Counted from the stretch's first letter, positions 8,378 to 17,124 are shown. The stretch: DNA of 58,714 nt from Pseudomonadota bacterium (GCA_029781795.1 JAKOWB010000284.1:1-58714); one strand, 5' to 3'. The notes: generated by a model from the letters alone, not told the origin. Numbers and translations are program-made.

Positions 8378-9382
8378 ATGTCCTATCGCACTGCCTTGAT
8401 GAAGGCCGCGGGCCTGGCGCTGGGCGCCGCGCTGGCGGTCCTGCCGGCCGCCACCGCCTCGGCGGCCGAGGTGACCATCCGCTTCGGCTGGGCCACGACC
8501 GACAAGGAGACGGACGCCTACAACTTCGCCGCCCACCACTTCGCCGACGCGCTGGAGAAGGCCAAGCCCGGCCACTTCGAGGTGAAGTTCTTCCCCAATC
8601 GCCAGCTCGGCGACGAGAAGGACATGCTGCAGGGCGTGCAGCTCGGCACGGTCGACTCCGGCCTGGTGACCAATTCGATCATCGCCAACGTCGACCCGGC
8701 CTTCACCATCAACGACCTGCCGTTCCTCTACAAGGATGCCGCCACGGTCTACCAGACCCTGGACGGGCCGCTGGGCCAGGAGCTCTTCGACCGGGTCAAG
8801 GACAAGAAGATCATCGGCCTGGCCTGGTGCGAGGCCGGCTTCCGCAACATGGCCAACCGCGTGCGGCCGATCAACACGCCGGAGGACGTCGCCGGCCTGA
8901 AGTTCCGCGTGATCGAAAGTCCGCTGTTCGTCGGCATGTTCACCAACCTGGGTGGCGCCGGCGTGCCGATGCCATTCGGCGAGGTCTTCACCGCGCTGCA
9001 GCAGGGCACGATCGACGGCATGGAGAACCCGACCTGGTCCATCCAGTCGAGCAAGATCAACGAGGTGACGAAGTACCTGTCGATCACCCGCCACATCTAT
9101 TCGGCGACGCCCATCGTGATGTCGGGCAAGCTCTTCGACTCGCTGAGCGCCGAGGACCAGGGCATCGTCAAGGCCGCCGCGCGCCAGGCCTGCGCCGAGC
9201 AGCGTGCCTTCGCCCAGGACCAGGAGAAGGCCATCATCGCCGACCTGGCCAGCAAGGGCATGGTGGTGAACGAGATCGCCGACCCCTCCGCGTTCCAGGC
9301 GAAGATGCAACCGCTCTACGAAGACTACCGCCCGAAGATCGGCGCCGATCTCATGGACCGCTGGCTGGCGGCGGTGAAGTAA
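8378..9382 (+). CDS. dctP: TRAP transporter periplasmic substrate-binding protein (DctP)
   Basis: 334 residues from the ATG at 8378, preceded by GGGAGGAGACGC. A signal peptide (hydrophobic LALGAALAVLPAATASA, cleavage near ASAAEV) precedes the DctP fold. Family landmarks are FEVKFFPNRQLGDEKDMLQGVQ in segments, GFRNMANRVRPINTPEDVAGLKFRV with the Arg that salt-bridges the ligand carboxylate, and TALQQGTIDGMENPTWSI. Such proteins deliver organic acids to the DctQM sodium symporter. The ligand is probably the carboxylate processed by neighbouring enzymes. A strong hairpin separates it from dctQ. Confidence 0.93.
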   Translation: MSYRTALMKAAGLALGAALAVLPAATASAAEVTIRFGWATTDKETDAYNFAAHHFADALEKAKPGHFEVKFFPNRQLGDEKDMLQGVQLGTVDSGLVTNSIIANVDPAFTINDLPFLYKDAATVYQTLDGPLGQELFDRVKDKKIIGLAWCEAGFRNMANRVRPINTPEDVAGLKFRVIESPLFVGMFTNLGGAGVPMPFGEVFTALQQGTIDGMENPTWSIQSSKINEVTKYLSITRHIYSATPIVMSGKLFDSLSAEDQGIVKAAARQACAEQRAFAQDQEKAIIADLASKGMVVNEIADPSAFQAKMQPLYEDYRPKIGADLMDRWLAAVK

Positions 9383-9423
9383 GTCCGAGACCGGACCGGT
9401 TCGTTGCACAGGCTTGACCCTGT

Positions 9424-9460
9424 CGCGGCCGCCGCGGGCGAGGAGCCCCCGGCGGCCGCG
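9424..9460 (+). terminator. Hairpin between dctP and dctQ (attenuator or processing stem)
   Basis: The arms CGCGGCCGCCG (9424-9434) and CGGCGGCCGCG (9450-9460) form an 11-bp perfect stem with a 15-base loop and no T-tract. It probably stabilises or partly terminates the dctP message. It also argues that dctQ begins at 9491, not at the TTG at 9404. Confidence 0.55.
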
Positions 9461-9490
9461 AAGTCCACGGCGGAGGAAGCGGAGCCCGGC

Positions 9491-10024
9491 ATGCTGGCGG
9501 CGCCGCGCCGCCGCCCCCTCGCCGGACGCGCGCTGCCCGTGCGCCTGCTGGAGGAACTGAGTTACCGCGTCGCCCAGGCGACCGCGCTGCTCGCCCTGTT
9601 GCTGACCCTCTGCGTCATCGGCGCGCTGCTGCTGCAGGTCTTCTTCCGCTACGTGCTCGACGAGCCGCTGGCCTGGACCGACGAGGCGGCGATCTTCTTC
9701 TTCGCCTGGCTCATGCTGCTGTTGGCGACCATCGGGGTGCGCGAGCGCACGCACGTGCGCTTCACCTTCATCGTCAACGCCCTGCCGCACAAGCTGGCGG
9801 GCGCCGTCGACATCCTCATCATGCTGCTGATCACCGCCTTCGGCGCGGTGCTGGTGATGACCGGCCAGGACCTGCTCGACCTGGTGTGGGGCAACCTCTC
9901 GCCCGCCGTGCACTACCCGCTGCAGGCGCTCTACTTCTCGCTGCCGATCGTCGGAGCGCTGCTGGTACTGCACGCCGTGACCAATCTCGCGATCGGGCCC
10001 GCCATGCCGAGCAAGGAGAGCTAG
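9491..10024 (+). CDS. dctQ: TRAP transporter small membrane subunit (DctQ)
   Basis: 177 residues from the ATG at 9491, which has GGAG six bases upstream. An upstream TTG at 9404 in the same frame would add 29 residues crossing the hairpin and is less likely. Four hydrophobic segments are visible: ALLALLLTLCVIGALLLQV, AAIFFFAWLMLLLATIGV, AVDILIMLLITAFGAVLVM and ALYFSLPIVGALLVLHAV. The family pattern RYVLDEPLAWTDEAA follows the first segment. DctQ pairs with DctM in the inner membrane. The DctM gene starts two bases after the stop. Confidence 0.9.
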   Translation: MLAAPRRRPLAGRALPVRLLEELSYRVAQATALLALLLTLCVIGALLLQVFFRYVLDEPLAWTDEAAIFFFAWLMLLLATIGVRERTHVRFTFIVNALPHKLAGAVDILIMLLITAFGAVLVMTGQDLLDLVWGNLSPAVHYPLQALYFSLPIVGALLVLHAVTNLAIGPAMPSKES

Positions 10025-10025
10025 T

Positions 10026-11303
10026 GTGAGCGAGAGCGAGGTCGTCCTGCTCGCGGTGTTCGGCGTCCTGCTGCTGATCGGCACGCCCTTTGCCTTCGCC
10101 ATCGGCATCTCGTCCCTGGCGGCGCTCTGGGTCGAGGGCATCGACCTGGTGGTGGTGCCGCAGCACCTGATCAGCGGCATCAGCCTCTATACCCTGCTGT
10201 CGATCCCCTGCTTCATCCTGGCCGGCGACCTCATGTTCACCGGCGGGCTGTCGCGCAAGCTGGTGAACATCGCCATGGTGCTGCTCGGCCGCCGGCCGGG
10301 CGGCGCGGCCATCGTGGCCGTCGCCTCGGCCACCGCCTTCGGCGCCATCACCGGCTCGGCCAACGCCACCACGGCGGCCATCGGCAAGGCGACGATCCCC
10401 GAGATGGTGCGCCGGGGCTACTCGCGCGAATTCTCCGCCGCGCTCGCCGCCACCTACGGGCCGATCGGCATCCTGATCCCGCCGTCGATCCCGATGATCA
10501 TCTGGGGCGTGGTGGCGAACGAGTCGATCACCAAGCTCTTCATCGCCGGCATCCTGCCAGGCCTGCTGATCGCCTTCGGCCTGATGGCGATGTCCTACAT
10601 CCACGCCAAGCGGCATCGCATCCCGGTCGACAAGGGGCGTTTCTCCCTCGGCCTGCTGCTGCGCACGCTGAACGAGGGCAAGTGGGCGCTGATGGCACCG
10701 GTGATCATCCTGGGCGGCATCTACGGCGGCGTCTTCACGCCGACCGAGGCCGGCGCGGTCGGCGTCTTCTACGGCATGCTGGTCGGCCTGCTGTCGCGCG
10801 AGATTCGCCTGGGCGAACTGCCGGGCATCGTGCTGCGCTCGATGAAGACCTCGGCCATGATCCTCTTCATCGTCGGCATGTCGGCGACTTTCAGCTGGTT
10901 CATGGGCTTCAATCAGCTGCCCGATCGGCTGGGGCGCATGCTGCTCAGCGTGTCGGACGACCCCATCGTCATCCTGCTGATGATCAACGTGCTGTTGCTG
11001 ATCGTCGGCTCCTTCATGGACGAGCTGGCGGCGATCATCATCCTTTCCGGCTTCCTGATCCACGTCGGCAATACCATCGGCGTCGATCCGATCCATTTCG
11101 GCATCATCGTGGTGATGAACATCGCCGTCGGACTGACGCACCCGCCGCTCGGCTACACGCTGTTCACCTCCTCCGCCGTCAGCGGCGTGCCGGTTGATCG
11201 CATGATCCGCCCCTTGATTCCGCTGATCGCGGTGGAACTGGTCGCCCTGCTCATCATCACCTACGTGCCGGGGCTGTCGACATTCCTGCTGAAGGTTTTC
11301 TAG
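10026..11303 (+). CDS. dctM: TRAP transporter large permease subunit (DctM)
   Basis: 425 residues, typical for DctM, the sodium-coupled transport subunit with about 11-12 membrane segments. The GTG start at 10026 is preceded by AAGGAG at the end of dctQ. Family signatures include FILAGDLMFTGGLSRKLVN, the small-residue stretch SATAFGAITGSANATTAAIG, GPIGILIPPSIPMIIWGVV, and the C-terminal region FMDELAAIIILSGFL with GLTHPPLGYTLFTSSA. It completes a dctPQM operon that leads 14 bases later into the hydroxyacid dehydrogenase. Confidence 0.95.
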   Translation: MSESEVVLLAVFGVLLLIGTPFAFAIGISSLAALWVEGIDLVVVPQHLISGISLYTLLSIPCFILAGDLMFTGGLSRKLVNIAMVLLGRRPGGAAIVAVASATAFGAITGSANATTAAIGKATIPEMVRRGYSREFSAALAATYGPIGILIPPSIPMIIWGVVANESITKLFIAGILPGLLIAFGLMAMSYIHAKRHRIPVDKGRFSLGLLLRTLNEGKWALMAPVIILGGIYGGVFTPTEAGAVGVFYGMLVGLLSREIRLGELPGIVLRSMKTSAMILFIVGMSATFSWFMGFNQLPDRLGRMLLSVSDDPIVILLMINVLLLIVGSFMDELAAIIILSGFLIHVGNTIGVDPIHFGIIVVMNIAVGLTHPPLGYTLFTSSAVSGVPVDRMIRPLIPLIAVELVALLIITYVPGLSTFLLKVF

Positions 11304-11317
11304 GAGCCGTCCTTTCC

Positions 11318-12301
11318 ATGGTTCGCCAGACGATTGCCGTTGCCGATCCGATTCATGCCGCCGGCCTGGAGCGCCTGCGCGCCAGCTACGACGTGGCCTT
11401 TCTGCCTGAGATGCAGGCGCCGGAGACGCGCGCCAACGCCATCGCCGCGGCCGAGGCGATCGTCGTGCGGGTGTTCAGGATCGACGAGGCGCTGCTGAAG
11501 GGCGCGCCGAAGCTGAAGCTGGTGGCCAAGCACGGCTCGGGCGTCGACAACATCGACATTCCCGCCGCCAGCAGGCGCGGCGTTCTGGTCTGCAACACGC
11601 CGGGCGGCGCCAACTCGACCTCGGTGGCCGAGGGCGCGGTGACGCTGATGCTGGCGGTGCTGCGCCAGGTGCGCGGCATGGATGCCTGCGTGCGCGAAGG
11701 GCGCTTCAACGAGCGTTGGAAGCTCAGCCTGCACGAGCTCTGGGGCAAGACCCTGGGTCTGGTGGGCCTCGGCCAGATCGCCAGGGTGACCGCGCGCATC
11801 TGCGGCGCCGGCTTCAACATGAAGGTGCTGGCCTTCGACCCCTTCGTCTCGGCCGAGGACATGGCCAAGGCGGGGGCGGCGAAGGTCGAGAGCCTGACCG
11901 ACCTTGCGCGCCAGGCCGACGTGATCTCGGTGCACGCGCCGCTCAGCAAGGGCACGCAGCACCTGGTGGGTGCCGCCGTCATCGGCGCCATGCGGCCGCA
12001 TGCCATCATCGTCAACACCTCGCGCGGCGGGCTGGTCGACGAGGCGGCGCTGATCGCCGCGCTGCAGGCCGGCAGGATCGCCGGCGCCGGACTGGACGTC
12101 TTCGAGCAGGAGCCGCCGGCCGCCGACAACCCGTTGTTCAAGCTCGGCAACGTGGTGCTCTCGCCGCACGTCGCCGGCGTCACCGAGGACGCGCTGCGCG
12201 GCATGGCCATGAGCGTCGCCGAGGTGATCGACAGCGTTTTCGCCGGGCGCCGTCCGCCCACACTGCTGAATGGAGACCTTTGGGAGCAGCGCACGTCATG
12301 A
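11318..12301 (+). CDS. D-2-hydroxyacid dehydrogenase (phosphoglycerate dehydrogenase-like)
   Basis: 327 residues of the NAD-dependent D-isomer-specific 2-hydroxyacid dehydrogenase family. The substrate domain includes KLVAKHGSGVDNID. The Rossmann motif is GLVGLGQIARVTARI, followed by FDPF. The catalytic trio is seen as Arg in NTSRGGLVDEAAL, Glu in LDVFEQEPPA and His in SPHVAGVTEDAL. It interconverts a 2-oxoacid and a D-2-hydroxyacid. The gene overlaps the RraA start by four bases, so product and substrate are likely linked to the RraA aldolase/decarboxylase step. Confidence 0.92.
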   Translation: MVRQTIAVADPIHAAGLERLRASYDVAFLPEMQAPETRANAIAAAEAIVVRVFRIDEALLKGAPKLKLVAKHGSGVDNIDIPAASRRGVLVCNTPGGANSTSVAEGAVTLMLAVLRQVRGMDACVREGRFNERWKLSLHELWGKTLGLVGLGQIARVTARICGAGFNMKVLAFDPFVSAEDMAKAGAAKVESLTDLARQADVISVHAPLSKGTQHLVGAAVIGAMRPHAIIVNTSRGGLVDEAALIAALQAGRIAGAGLDVFEQEPPAADNPLFKLGNVVLSPHVAGVTEDALRGMAMSVAEVIDSVFAGRRPPTLLNGDLWEQRTS

Positions 12302-13023
12302 CCGGTCCCGTCGTCTATACCCGCATTCCCGAGTGCGATCCGGCACTGGTGGCCGCCGCCGCCGAGCGCGGAGTCGCCGACCTGCACGAGGCACTGGGGG
12401 CCGTCACCGGCCGCATGCTGCTGATGGATCCCCGGATGCGCCCGCTTGACCTGACGATGCGCGTCGCCGGCCCGGCGGTCACCGCCTTCAACTATCCCGG
12501 CGACAACCTGATGATGCACCAGGCGCTCTACCTGGCCGGCAAGGGTCAGGTGCTGGTGATGGCCAACGGCGGCGGGCACCAGGGCGCGCTCTGGGGCGAG
12601 CTCGCCGGGCACTACGCGCAGCAGAAGGGGATCGCCGGCCTGGTGGCCGACGCGGCGGTGCGCGACGCGGCGCAACTCGTCGAGCTGGGCTTCCCGGTCT
12701 GGTCCTCGGCCATCCACGCCTCGCATCCCGAGAAGCGCGGCCCCGGCGCGGTCAACGTGCCGGTGGTCTGCGGCGGCGTCATCGTCAATCCCGGCGACAT
12801 CATCGTCGGCGACGCCGACGGCGTGCTGGTGATCCCGCCCGAGCACCTCAAGCGCGCCGTCGACGGCGCGCGCGAACGCGCGGCGAAGGAGGACGGCGTG
12901 CGGCAGAAGCTGGCCGCCGGCGCCACGCTCTATGACATCCTCGGCATCGGCAAGGCGATCGTCGCCTCGGGCGCCGAGATCCGCGACACCACCTGGCAGC
13001 AGGACCAGGCGAAGAAGGCCTAG
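12298..13023 (+). CDS. RraA family protein (HMG/CHA aldolase or oxaloacetate decarboxylase type)
   Basis: 241 residues of the RraA-like fold. The metal/substrate region is GLVADAAVRDAAQLVELGFPVWS, matching the family G-x-V-x-D-x-x-x-R-D pattern, and NVPVVCGGVIVNPGDIIVGDADGVLVIP is well conserved. Catabolic members cleave 4-hydroxy-4-methyl-2-oxoglutarate or 4-carboxy-4-hydroxy-2-oxoadipate to pyruvate plus a keto acid, or decarboxylate oxaloacetate; regulators of RNase E share the fold. A catabolic role is favoured by context. A paralogue lies at 25550 on the other strand. The start overlaps the dehydrogenase stop. Confidence 0.88.
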   Translation: MTGPVVYTRIPECDPALVAAAAERGVADLHEALGAVTGRMLLMDPRMRPLDLTMRVAGPAVTAFNYPGDNLMMHQALYLAGKGQVLVMANGGGHQGALWGELAGHYAQQKGIAGLVADAAVRDAAQLVELGFPVWSSAIHASHPEKRGPGAVNVPVVCGGVIVNPGDIIVGDADGVLVIPPEHLKRAVDGARERAAKEDGVRQKLAAGATLYDILGIGKAIVASGAEIRDTTWQQDQAKKA

Positions 13024-13032
13024 GAGGCTTCC

Positions 13033-13869
13033 ATGACATTCCAGGTCAAGCGTCTCTCTCCCGTCCTCGGTGCCGAGCTGATCGGCTTCGATCCCGCCGC
13101 GCCCTATACACCGCAGACCGTGGCGGCGCTGAGGGCTGCCTTCCTTGAACATCACCTGCTGCTGATCCGCGGCCAGGAGATCTCGACCGAGGACGAGGTG
13201 CGGCTGTCCGAGCTCTTCGGCCCGGTGTCGAAGATGGGCGAGCACATGAAGCATGGCGGCAAGACCATGAACATCTCCAACGCCCACAAGGATGGCGCGC
13301 TGCCCAACGGCGAACTGCTGTTCCACTCCGACCAGATCTATTTCAAGTACCCGCTGAAGGCGATCGCGCTCTACGCCGTCGAGGTTCCGAGCAAGGGCGG
13401 CGACACGCTCTTCGCCAACGCCGCGATGGCCTGGGACAACCTGCCGCCGCGCCTGAAGGAGCGGGTGCAGGGGCTGGTCACCGACAATGTCTACGACTAC
13501 GGCCCCAACCGCGGCGACCGCCGGGTCGACACCAGCAACCTCAGCCCCTTGACGGTACGCGCCGAGCATCCCATTGCCTGGCCGCACCCCGACACCGGCC
13601 GGCCGGTGCTGCTGATCAACCGCCTGATGACGGCGCGAATCCTCGGCATGGACAAGGCCGAGAGCGATGCGCTGCTGGAAGAGCTTTTTGCCTACACCGA
13701 GGATCCGAAGATCACCTATCGCCATGTCTGGCAGAAGCACGACCTGGTTTTCTGGGACAACCGCGTGCTGCAGCACGCGCGCACCAACTTCGATCCGGCC
13801 GAGAAGCGCGTGCTGCGCCGCGTGCCGATCGCCGAGAACGAAGACTCGGTCGGGCCGGTGATGCGGTGA
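13033..13869 (+). CDS. TauD/TfdA family Fe(II)/2-oxoglutarate dioxygenase
   Basis: 278 residues. The iron ligands are His98 and Asp100 in LLFHSDQIYF and a distal His in NRVLQHARTNFDPAEKRVLRRV, where the following Arg residues should bind 2-oxoglutarate. The N-terminal GAELIGFDPA and HHLLLIRGQEIS stretches are typical of TauD relatives. Family members hydroxylate sulfonates, aryloxyacetates, pyrethrin-like or other small acids, often releasing a heteroatom group. AGGAGG lies seven bases before the ATG. It shares four bases with the next gene. The substrate is not deducible. Confidence 0.9.
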   Translation: MTFQVKRLSPVLGAELIGFDPAAPYTPQTVAALRAAFLEHHLLLIRGQEISTEDEVRLSELFGPVSKMGEHMKHGGKTMNISNAHKDGALPNGELLFHSDQIYFKYPLKAIALYAVEVPSKGGDTLFANAAMAWDNLPPRLKERVQGLVTDNVYDYGPNRGDRRVDTSNLSPLTVRAEHPIAWPHPDTGRPVLLINRLMTARILGMDKAESDALLEELFAYTEDPKITYRHVWQKHDLVFWDNRVLQHARTNFDPAEKRVLRRVPIAENEDSVGPVMR

Positions 13870-14762
13870 GCAGCCCGGGGTCGGAAGAAACGGCGGGAAG
13901 GGCGGCGATCCGCCGGTCGCTGCCCGACCTGTTGCGCCAGGGGCGGCTGCTCGCCGCCCCTGGCGTATTCGACATGGTCTCGGCCAAGCTGGCCGACAGC
14001 CAGGGTTTCGATGCGCTCTACATGAGCGGCTTCGCCGTGGTCGCCTCGCACATGGGGCTGCCGGACGCCGGCCTTGCCACCTACAGCGACATGGTGGGGC
14101 GCCTGCAGGCCATCGCCGGCAGCGTGAAGGCGGCGGTGATCGCCGACGGCGACACCGGCTTCGGCGGGCTGCTGAACGTCGAGCGCACGGTGCAGGGCTA
14201 TGAGGCGGCGGGCGCCGCCGCCATCCAGCTCGAGGACCAGGAGTTCCCGAAGAAGTGCGGCCACACGCCGGGTCGCCGGGTGATCCCGCTGGAGGAGGCG
14301 GCGCGCAAGATCGCCGTCGCGGCCGCCAGCCGGCGCAGCAAGGACTTCCTCATTGTCGCGCGCACCGACGCGCGCACCGCGCACGGCCTGGACGAGGCCC
14401 TGCGCCGCGCCGAGGCCTTCGCCAAGGCCGGCGCCGACGTGCTGTTCGTCGAGGCGCTGGAGAGCGAGGCGGAGATGGAGAAGGTCGGCAAAGCCTTCGA
14501 CCTGCCGTTGCTGATCAACGTGGTGGAAGGCGGCAAGACGCCGGTGCTGCCGGCCGAGCGGCTGCTGGCCCTGGGCTTCCGCCTGGCGATCTTCCCGGTG
14601 ACCGGGCTGCTGGCGGCCGCGGCGGCGCTGCAGGCGACCTATGCCGCGATCAAGGCGACCGGCTCCAGCGCTGGTCTGGCGCAGCCGCTCTATCCCTTCG
14701 CCGACTTCACGCGGCTGATGGACTTCCAGCGGGTCTGGGACTTCGAGAAGAGGTGGGCATGA
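13866..14762 (+). CDS. Isocitrate lyase/PEP mutase family protein (2-methylisocitrate lyase-like)
   Basis: 298 residues from a GTG that overlaps the preceding TGA. The barrel signatures are LAAPGVFDMVSAKL, ALYMSGFAVVASHMGLPDAGL, the magnesium site IADGDTGFGG (Asp94, Asp96), QLEDQEFPKKCGH with the catalytic-loop Cys131, and VARTDARTAHGLDEAL. KKCGH is typical of C-C lyases (methylisocitrate or dimethylmalate lyase) more than of phosphonate mutases. It probably performs a retro-Claisen/aldol cleavage giving pyruvate, succinate or a related acid. It sits directly after the TauD oxygenase in one operon. Confidence 0.88.
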   Translation: MSSPGSEETAGRAAIRRSLPDLLRQGRLLAAPGVFDMVSAKLADSQGFDALYMSGFAVVASHMGLPDAGLATYSDMVGRLQAIAGSVKAAVIADGDTGFGGLLNVERTVQGYEAAGAAAIQLEDQEFPKKCGHTPGRRVIPLEEAARKIAVAAASRRSKDFLIVARTDARTAHGLDEALRRAEAFAKAGADVLFVEALESEAEMEKVGKAFDLPLLINVVEGGKTPVLPAERLLALGFRLAIFPVTGLLAAAAALQATYAAIKATGSSAGLAQPLYPFADFTRLMDFQRVWDFEKRWA

Positions 14763-15064
14763 GCCGGCAGCTCGTCATCCTGGTGGAATTCCGCCTGCCG
14801 GCCACCAACCTGCCGCGCTTCCTGGAGCTGGTGACGGCCAATGCGCGCCAGTCTCTGGCGGTGGAGCCGGGCTGCCGGCGCTTCGATGTCGCGCTGGAGC
14901 AGGGGCGGCCCGAGGGCGAGCCGCTGGTGCTGCTCTATGAGATCTACGACGACGAGGCGGCCTTCCAGGCGCACCTGGCGCTGGAACATGTGAAATCCTT
15001 CCTGGCCGCCGCGCGCACCCTGGTGACGGCGCAGTCGGTGCGCCGCTTCGACCTGCCGGCCTAG
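14759..15064 (+). CDS. Antibiotic biosynthesis monooxygenase (ABM) domain protein
   Basis: 101 residues, a single ferredoxin-like ABM domain. The pattern VILVEFRLPATNLPRFLELVTANARQS in parts, EPGCRRFDVALEQG, LYEIYDDEAAFQAHLALEHVKSF is that of YgiN/LsrG-type proteins, which act as cofactor-free quinol monooxygenases or isomerases. The ATG overlaps the lyase stop by four bases, so it is the last gene of the 8.4-15.1 kb transcript. The chemistry it performs here is unknown. The following 80 bases hold no clear terminator. Confidence 0.85.
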   Translation: MSRQLVILVEFRLPATNLPRFLELVTANARQSLAVEPGCRRFDVALEQGRPEGEPLVLLYEIYDDEAAFQAHLALEHVKSFLAAARTLVTAQSVRRFDLPA

Positions 15065-15144
15065 CCGGTCTGCTGCCCGAAAGCTGCAGTTCCCGGCCGT
15101 CCGCCGCCGCCCGACACTGGCCGGCGGCAAGCGGGACGGAGGCC

Positions 15145-16368
15145 ATGCGTCAGCAGGCGGGCGAGGGGAGCGAGCCACAGCGCGCACTGCTGCGCGAACC
15201 CGCCTTTCTGGCGGTCTGGGGCGCCGGCATCCTGAACGGCGTGATGCGCTGGCTGGAGCTGCTGGTCGTCGGCCTCTACACCTTCCAGCAGACCGGCTCG
15301 CCCTTCCTGGTGGCGCTGCTCTCGATGCTGCGCCTGCTGCCCATGGCGCTCTTCGGACCCTTCCTCGGCGCCTTGGCGGACGCGGTGGGTCGGCGCCGGC
15401 TCTATCTGCTGCTCACCCTGGGCGCGGCGCTGACGACGGGCACGCAGGCGCTGTTGGCGTCGTTCGGCGCCATCCAGATCTGGCATCTGGCTGTCGGCGC
15501 CTTTCTGTCCGGCAGCTACTGGGTCGCCGACATGCCGGTGCGCCGCATCCTGCTGGGCGAGATCGCCGGCGGCGGGCGCGTTGCCCAGGCCATGGTCTAC
15601 GACTCGCTGATGAACAACGTGTCGCGCATGGTGGGGCCGCTGGTCGGCGGCGGCCTGCTGCAGCTCTTCGGCCTGACCGGCACTTTCCTGCTGGGCTTTA
15701 CCACCTGTGCACTGGCGGGGGTGCTGGTCTGGCGCGTGCGCGATCCCAGCCCGCCGCCCGGCCGCGAGGGTGGCTGGCGCATCGCTGCCAACATGCTCGA
15801 AGGCTGGCGCATCGCCCGCGCCAGTCCGGTGATCGTCGGCGCGCTGCTGATCACCGTTCTGTTCAATGTCTTCTCCTTTCCGACCTCGGGCATGGTGCCG
15901 GTGATCGGCGAGGCGAAGCTGCTGCTCACCCCGGCCTGGATCGGTCTGCTGTCGGCCTGCGAAGGAGCGGGTGCCACCGTCGGCTCGCTGCTCATCGCGC
16001 TCCTCGGGCGCAGTGCCTGGTTCCACCGCATCTACTGGGGTGGCCTGATGACCGCGCTGGTCGCGATCCAGTGCTTCGCGGCGGCAGACTGGGCGCCGCT
16101 GGCCGGCGCGGCGCTCTTCTGCATGGGTGTGGGCGTCGCCGGCTTTTCCGCCATGCAGACGACCCTGGTCTACCTGACAGTCCCGGCTGCCGCGCGGAGC
16201 AGGGTCATGGGGCTTGTCACCTTCTGCGTCGGCACCGCGCCGCTGGGCTTCCTGCACATCGGCTGGCTGGCCGACTGGCTGGGGCCGGCGGCCGGCCTTT
16301 CGGTCATGGCGGCGGAGGGCCTGTTGCTGCTGGTGCTGGTGCTCTGGCGCTGGCCGGCGGTCCGGTGA
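15145..16368 (+). CDS. MFS transporter
   Basis: 407 residues with about 12 hydrophobic segments, for example AVWGAGILNGVMRWLELLVVG, ALLSMLRLLPMALFGPFLGALAD and the C-terminal GLSVMAAEGLLLLVLVLW. The loop 2-3 signature is GALADAVGRRRLYLL, as in the enterobactin-exporter-like/DHA3 branch of the major facilitator superfamily. It is likely an inner-membrane exporter or carrier. It follows the ABM gene after 80 bases and may be a separate unit. The direction and cargo of transport cannot be read from the sequence. Confidence 0.88.
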   Translation: MRQQAGEGSEPQRALLREPAFLAVWGAGILNGVMRWLELLVVGLYTFQQTGSPFLVALLSMLRLLPMALFGPFLGALADAVGRRRLYLLLTLGAALTTGTQALLASFGAIQIWHLAVGAFLSGSYWVADMPVRRILLGEIAGGGRVAQAMVYDSLMNNVSRMVGPLVGGGLLQLFGLTGTFLLGFTTCALAGVLVWRVRDPSPPPGREGGWRIAANMLEGWRIARASPVIVGALLITVLFNVFSFPTSGMVPVIGEAKLLLTPAWIGLLSACEGAGATVGSLLIALLGRSAWFHRIYWGGLMTALVAIQCFAAADWAPLAGAALFCMGVGVAGFSAMQTTLVYLTVPAAARSRVMGLVTFCVGTAPLGFLHIGWLADWLGPAAGLSVMAAEGLLLLVLVLWRWPAVR

Positions 16369-16397
16369 CCTAAGTCTGCTTGCCGAGCAAGTACAGC

Positions 16398-16408
16398 CGG
16401 TATACTAA
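16398..16408. promoter_or_regulatory. Operator-like CGGTATACTAA before GntR gene
   Basis: A GTATAC core lies 45-55 bases upstream of the GTG start of the GntR regulator at 16453. It fits the loose GT-N-AC consensus of FCD regulators and suggests autoregulation. It also may overlap the promoter. Confidence 0.4.
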
Positions 16409-16452
16409 GCCACGGAAGCGGGAGTCCGAGGCAGCGATCGCAAGGAGAGGGC

Positions 16453-17124
16453 GTGGTCAAAGCGCGCGGCGTCATCAGCCAGGGCGGCGAGGACTTCGAG
16501 AGCCTGGCGAAACGGGCCTATGTCACTCTGCGCGACCGTATCGTCTCCCTCGATCTGCAGCCCGGCGCACTGCTGTCGGAGACGACGCTGGGCGACTCCA
16601 TGGGCATCAGCCGCACGCCGATCCGCGAGGCGCTGAAGCGGCTGGAACTCGACTACCTCATCGCCATCATGCCGCGCCGGGGCATCATCGTCACCGCGAT
16701 CGACCTGCGCGACCAGCTGCTGCTGCTCGACATCCGCCGCGGCATCGAGAGCGCGCTCTTCGCCCGCGCCGCCGAGCGAAGCAGCCCGCAGCAGCGCAAG
16801 CGCTTCCAGCAGCTCGCGGTGGCGTTGGCGGAAACGGCGGCGCGCAACGACCTGGCGGCGCACTATGTCATCGACCGGGAGTTCGACAGCCTGATCGACA
16901 CGGCCGCCAGCAACCGCTTCATGACCGACATGCTGCGGCCGGTGCACTCGCTGACCTGGCGCTTCTGGAACCTGAACCGCGGCACCGACGCGGCCAAGCG
17001 GGTGCTGGACCTGCACGTGGTCGTGGCGCAGTCGGTCGCGTCGGGCGATCCGGCCCAGGTGCTGGACGCAACCAGGGCCATGTTCGACTTCAACGAGGTC
17101 TGCATCCGCCGGATGCTGGGCTAG
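16453..17124 (+). CDS. GntR family regulator, FCD subfamily
   Basis: 223 residues from a GTG with AAGGAGAGG about ten bases upstream. The winged helix includes YVTLRDRIVSLDLQPGALLSE and MGISRTPIREALKRLELDYLI, a textbook recognition helix. The FCD domain follows, with RRGIESALFARAAERS, HYVIDREFDSLIDTAASNRF and LHVVVAQSVASGD. It points toward the TRAP dctM gene on the opposite strand: the stop codons overlap (17121-17124). It is a likely regulator of the TRAP and GMC promoters at about 20 kb, which carry similar boxes; this is inferred. Confidence 0.93.
   Translation: MVKARGVISQGGEDFESLAKRAYVTLRDRIVSLDLQPGALLSETTLGDSMGISRTPIREALKRLELDYLIAIMPRRGIIVTAIDLRDQLLLLDIRRGIESALFARAAERSSPQQRKRFQQLAVALAETAARNDLAAHYVIDREFDSLIDTAASNRFMTDMLRPVHSLTWRFWNLNRGTDAAKRVLDLHVVVAQSVASGDPAQVLDATRAMFDFNEVCIRRMLG

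Noticed and set aside
6635-10180. Very long open frame on the minus strand (about 1180 codons)
   Set aside because: It lies antisense to six well-supported plus-strand genes, and has the low-complexity, His/Arg/Gly-rich composition of chance frames in G+C-rich DNA.
12298-13023. RNase E inhibitor RraA as the function of this gene
   Set aside because: The fold is shared, but a catabolic operon between a hydroxyacid dehydrogenase and a dioxygenase fits the aldolase/decarboxylase branch far better.
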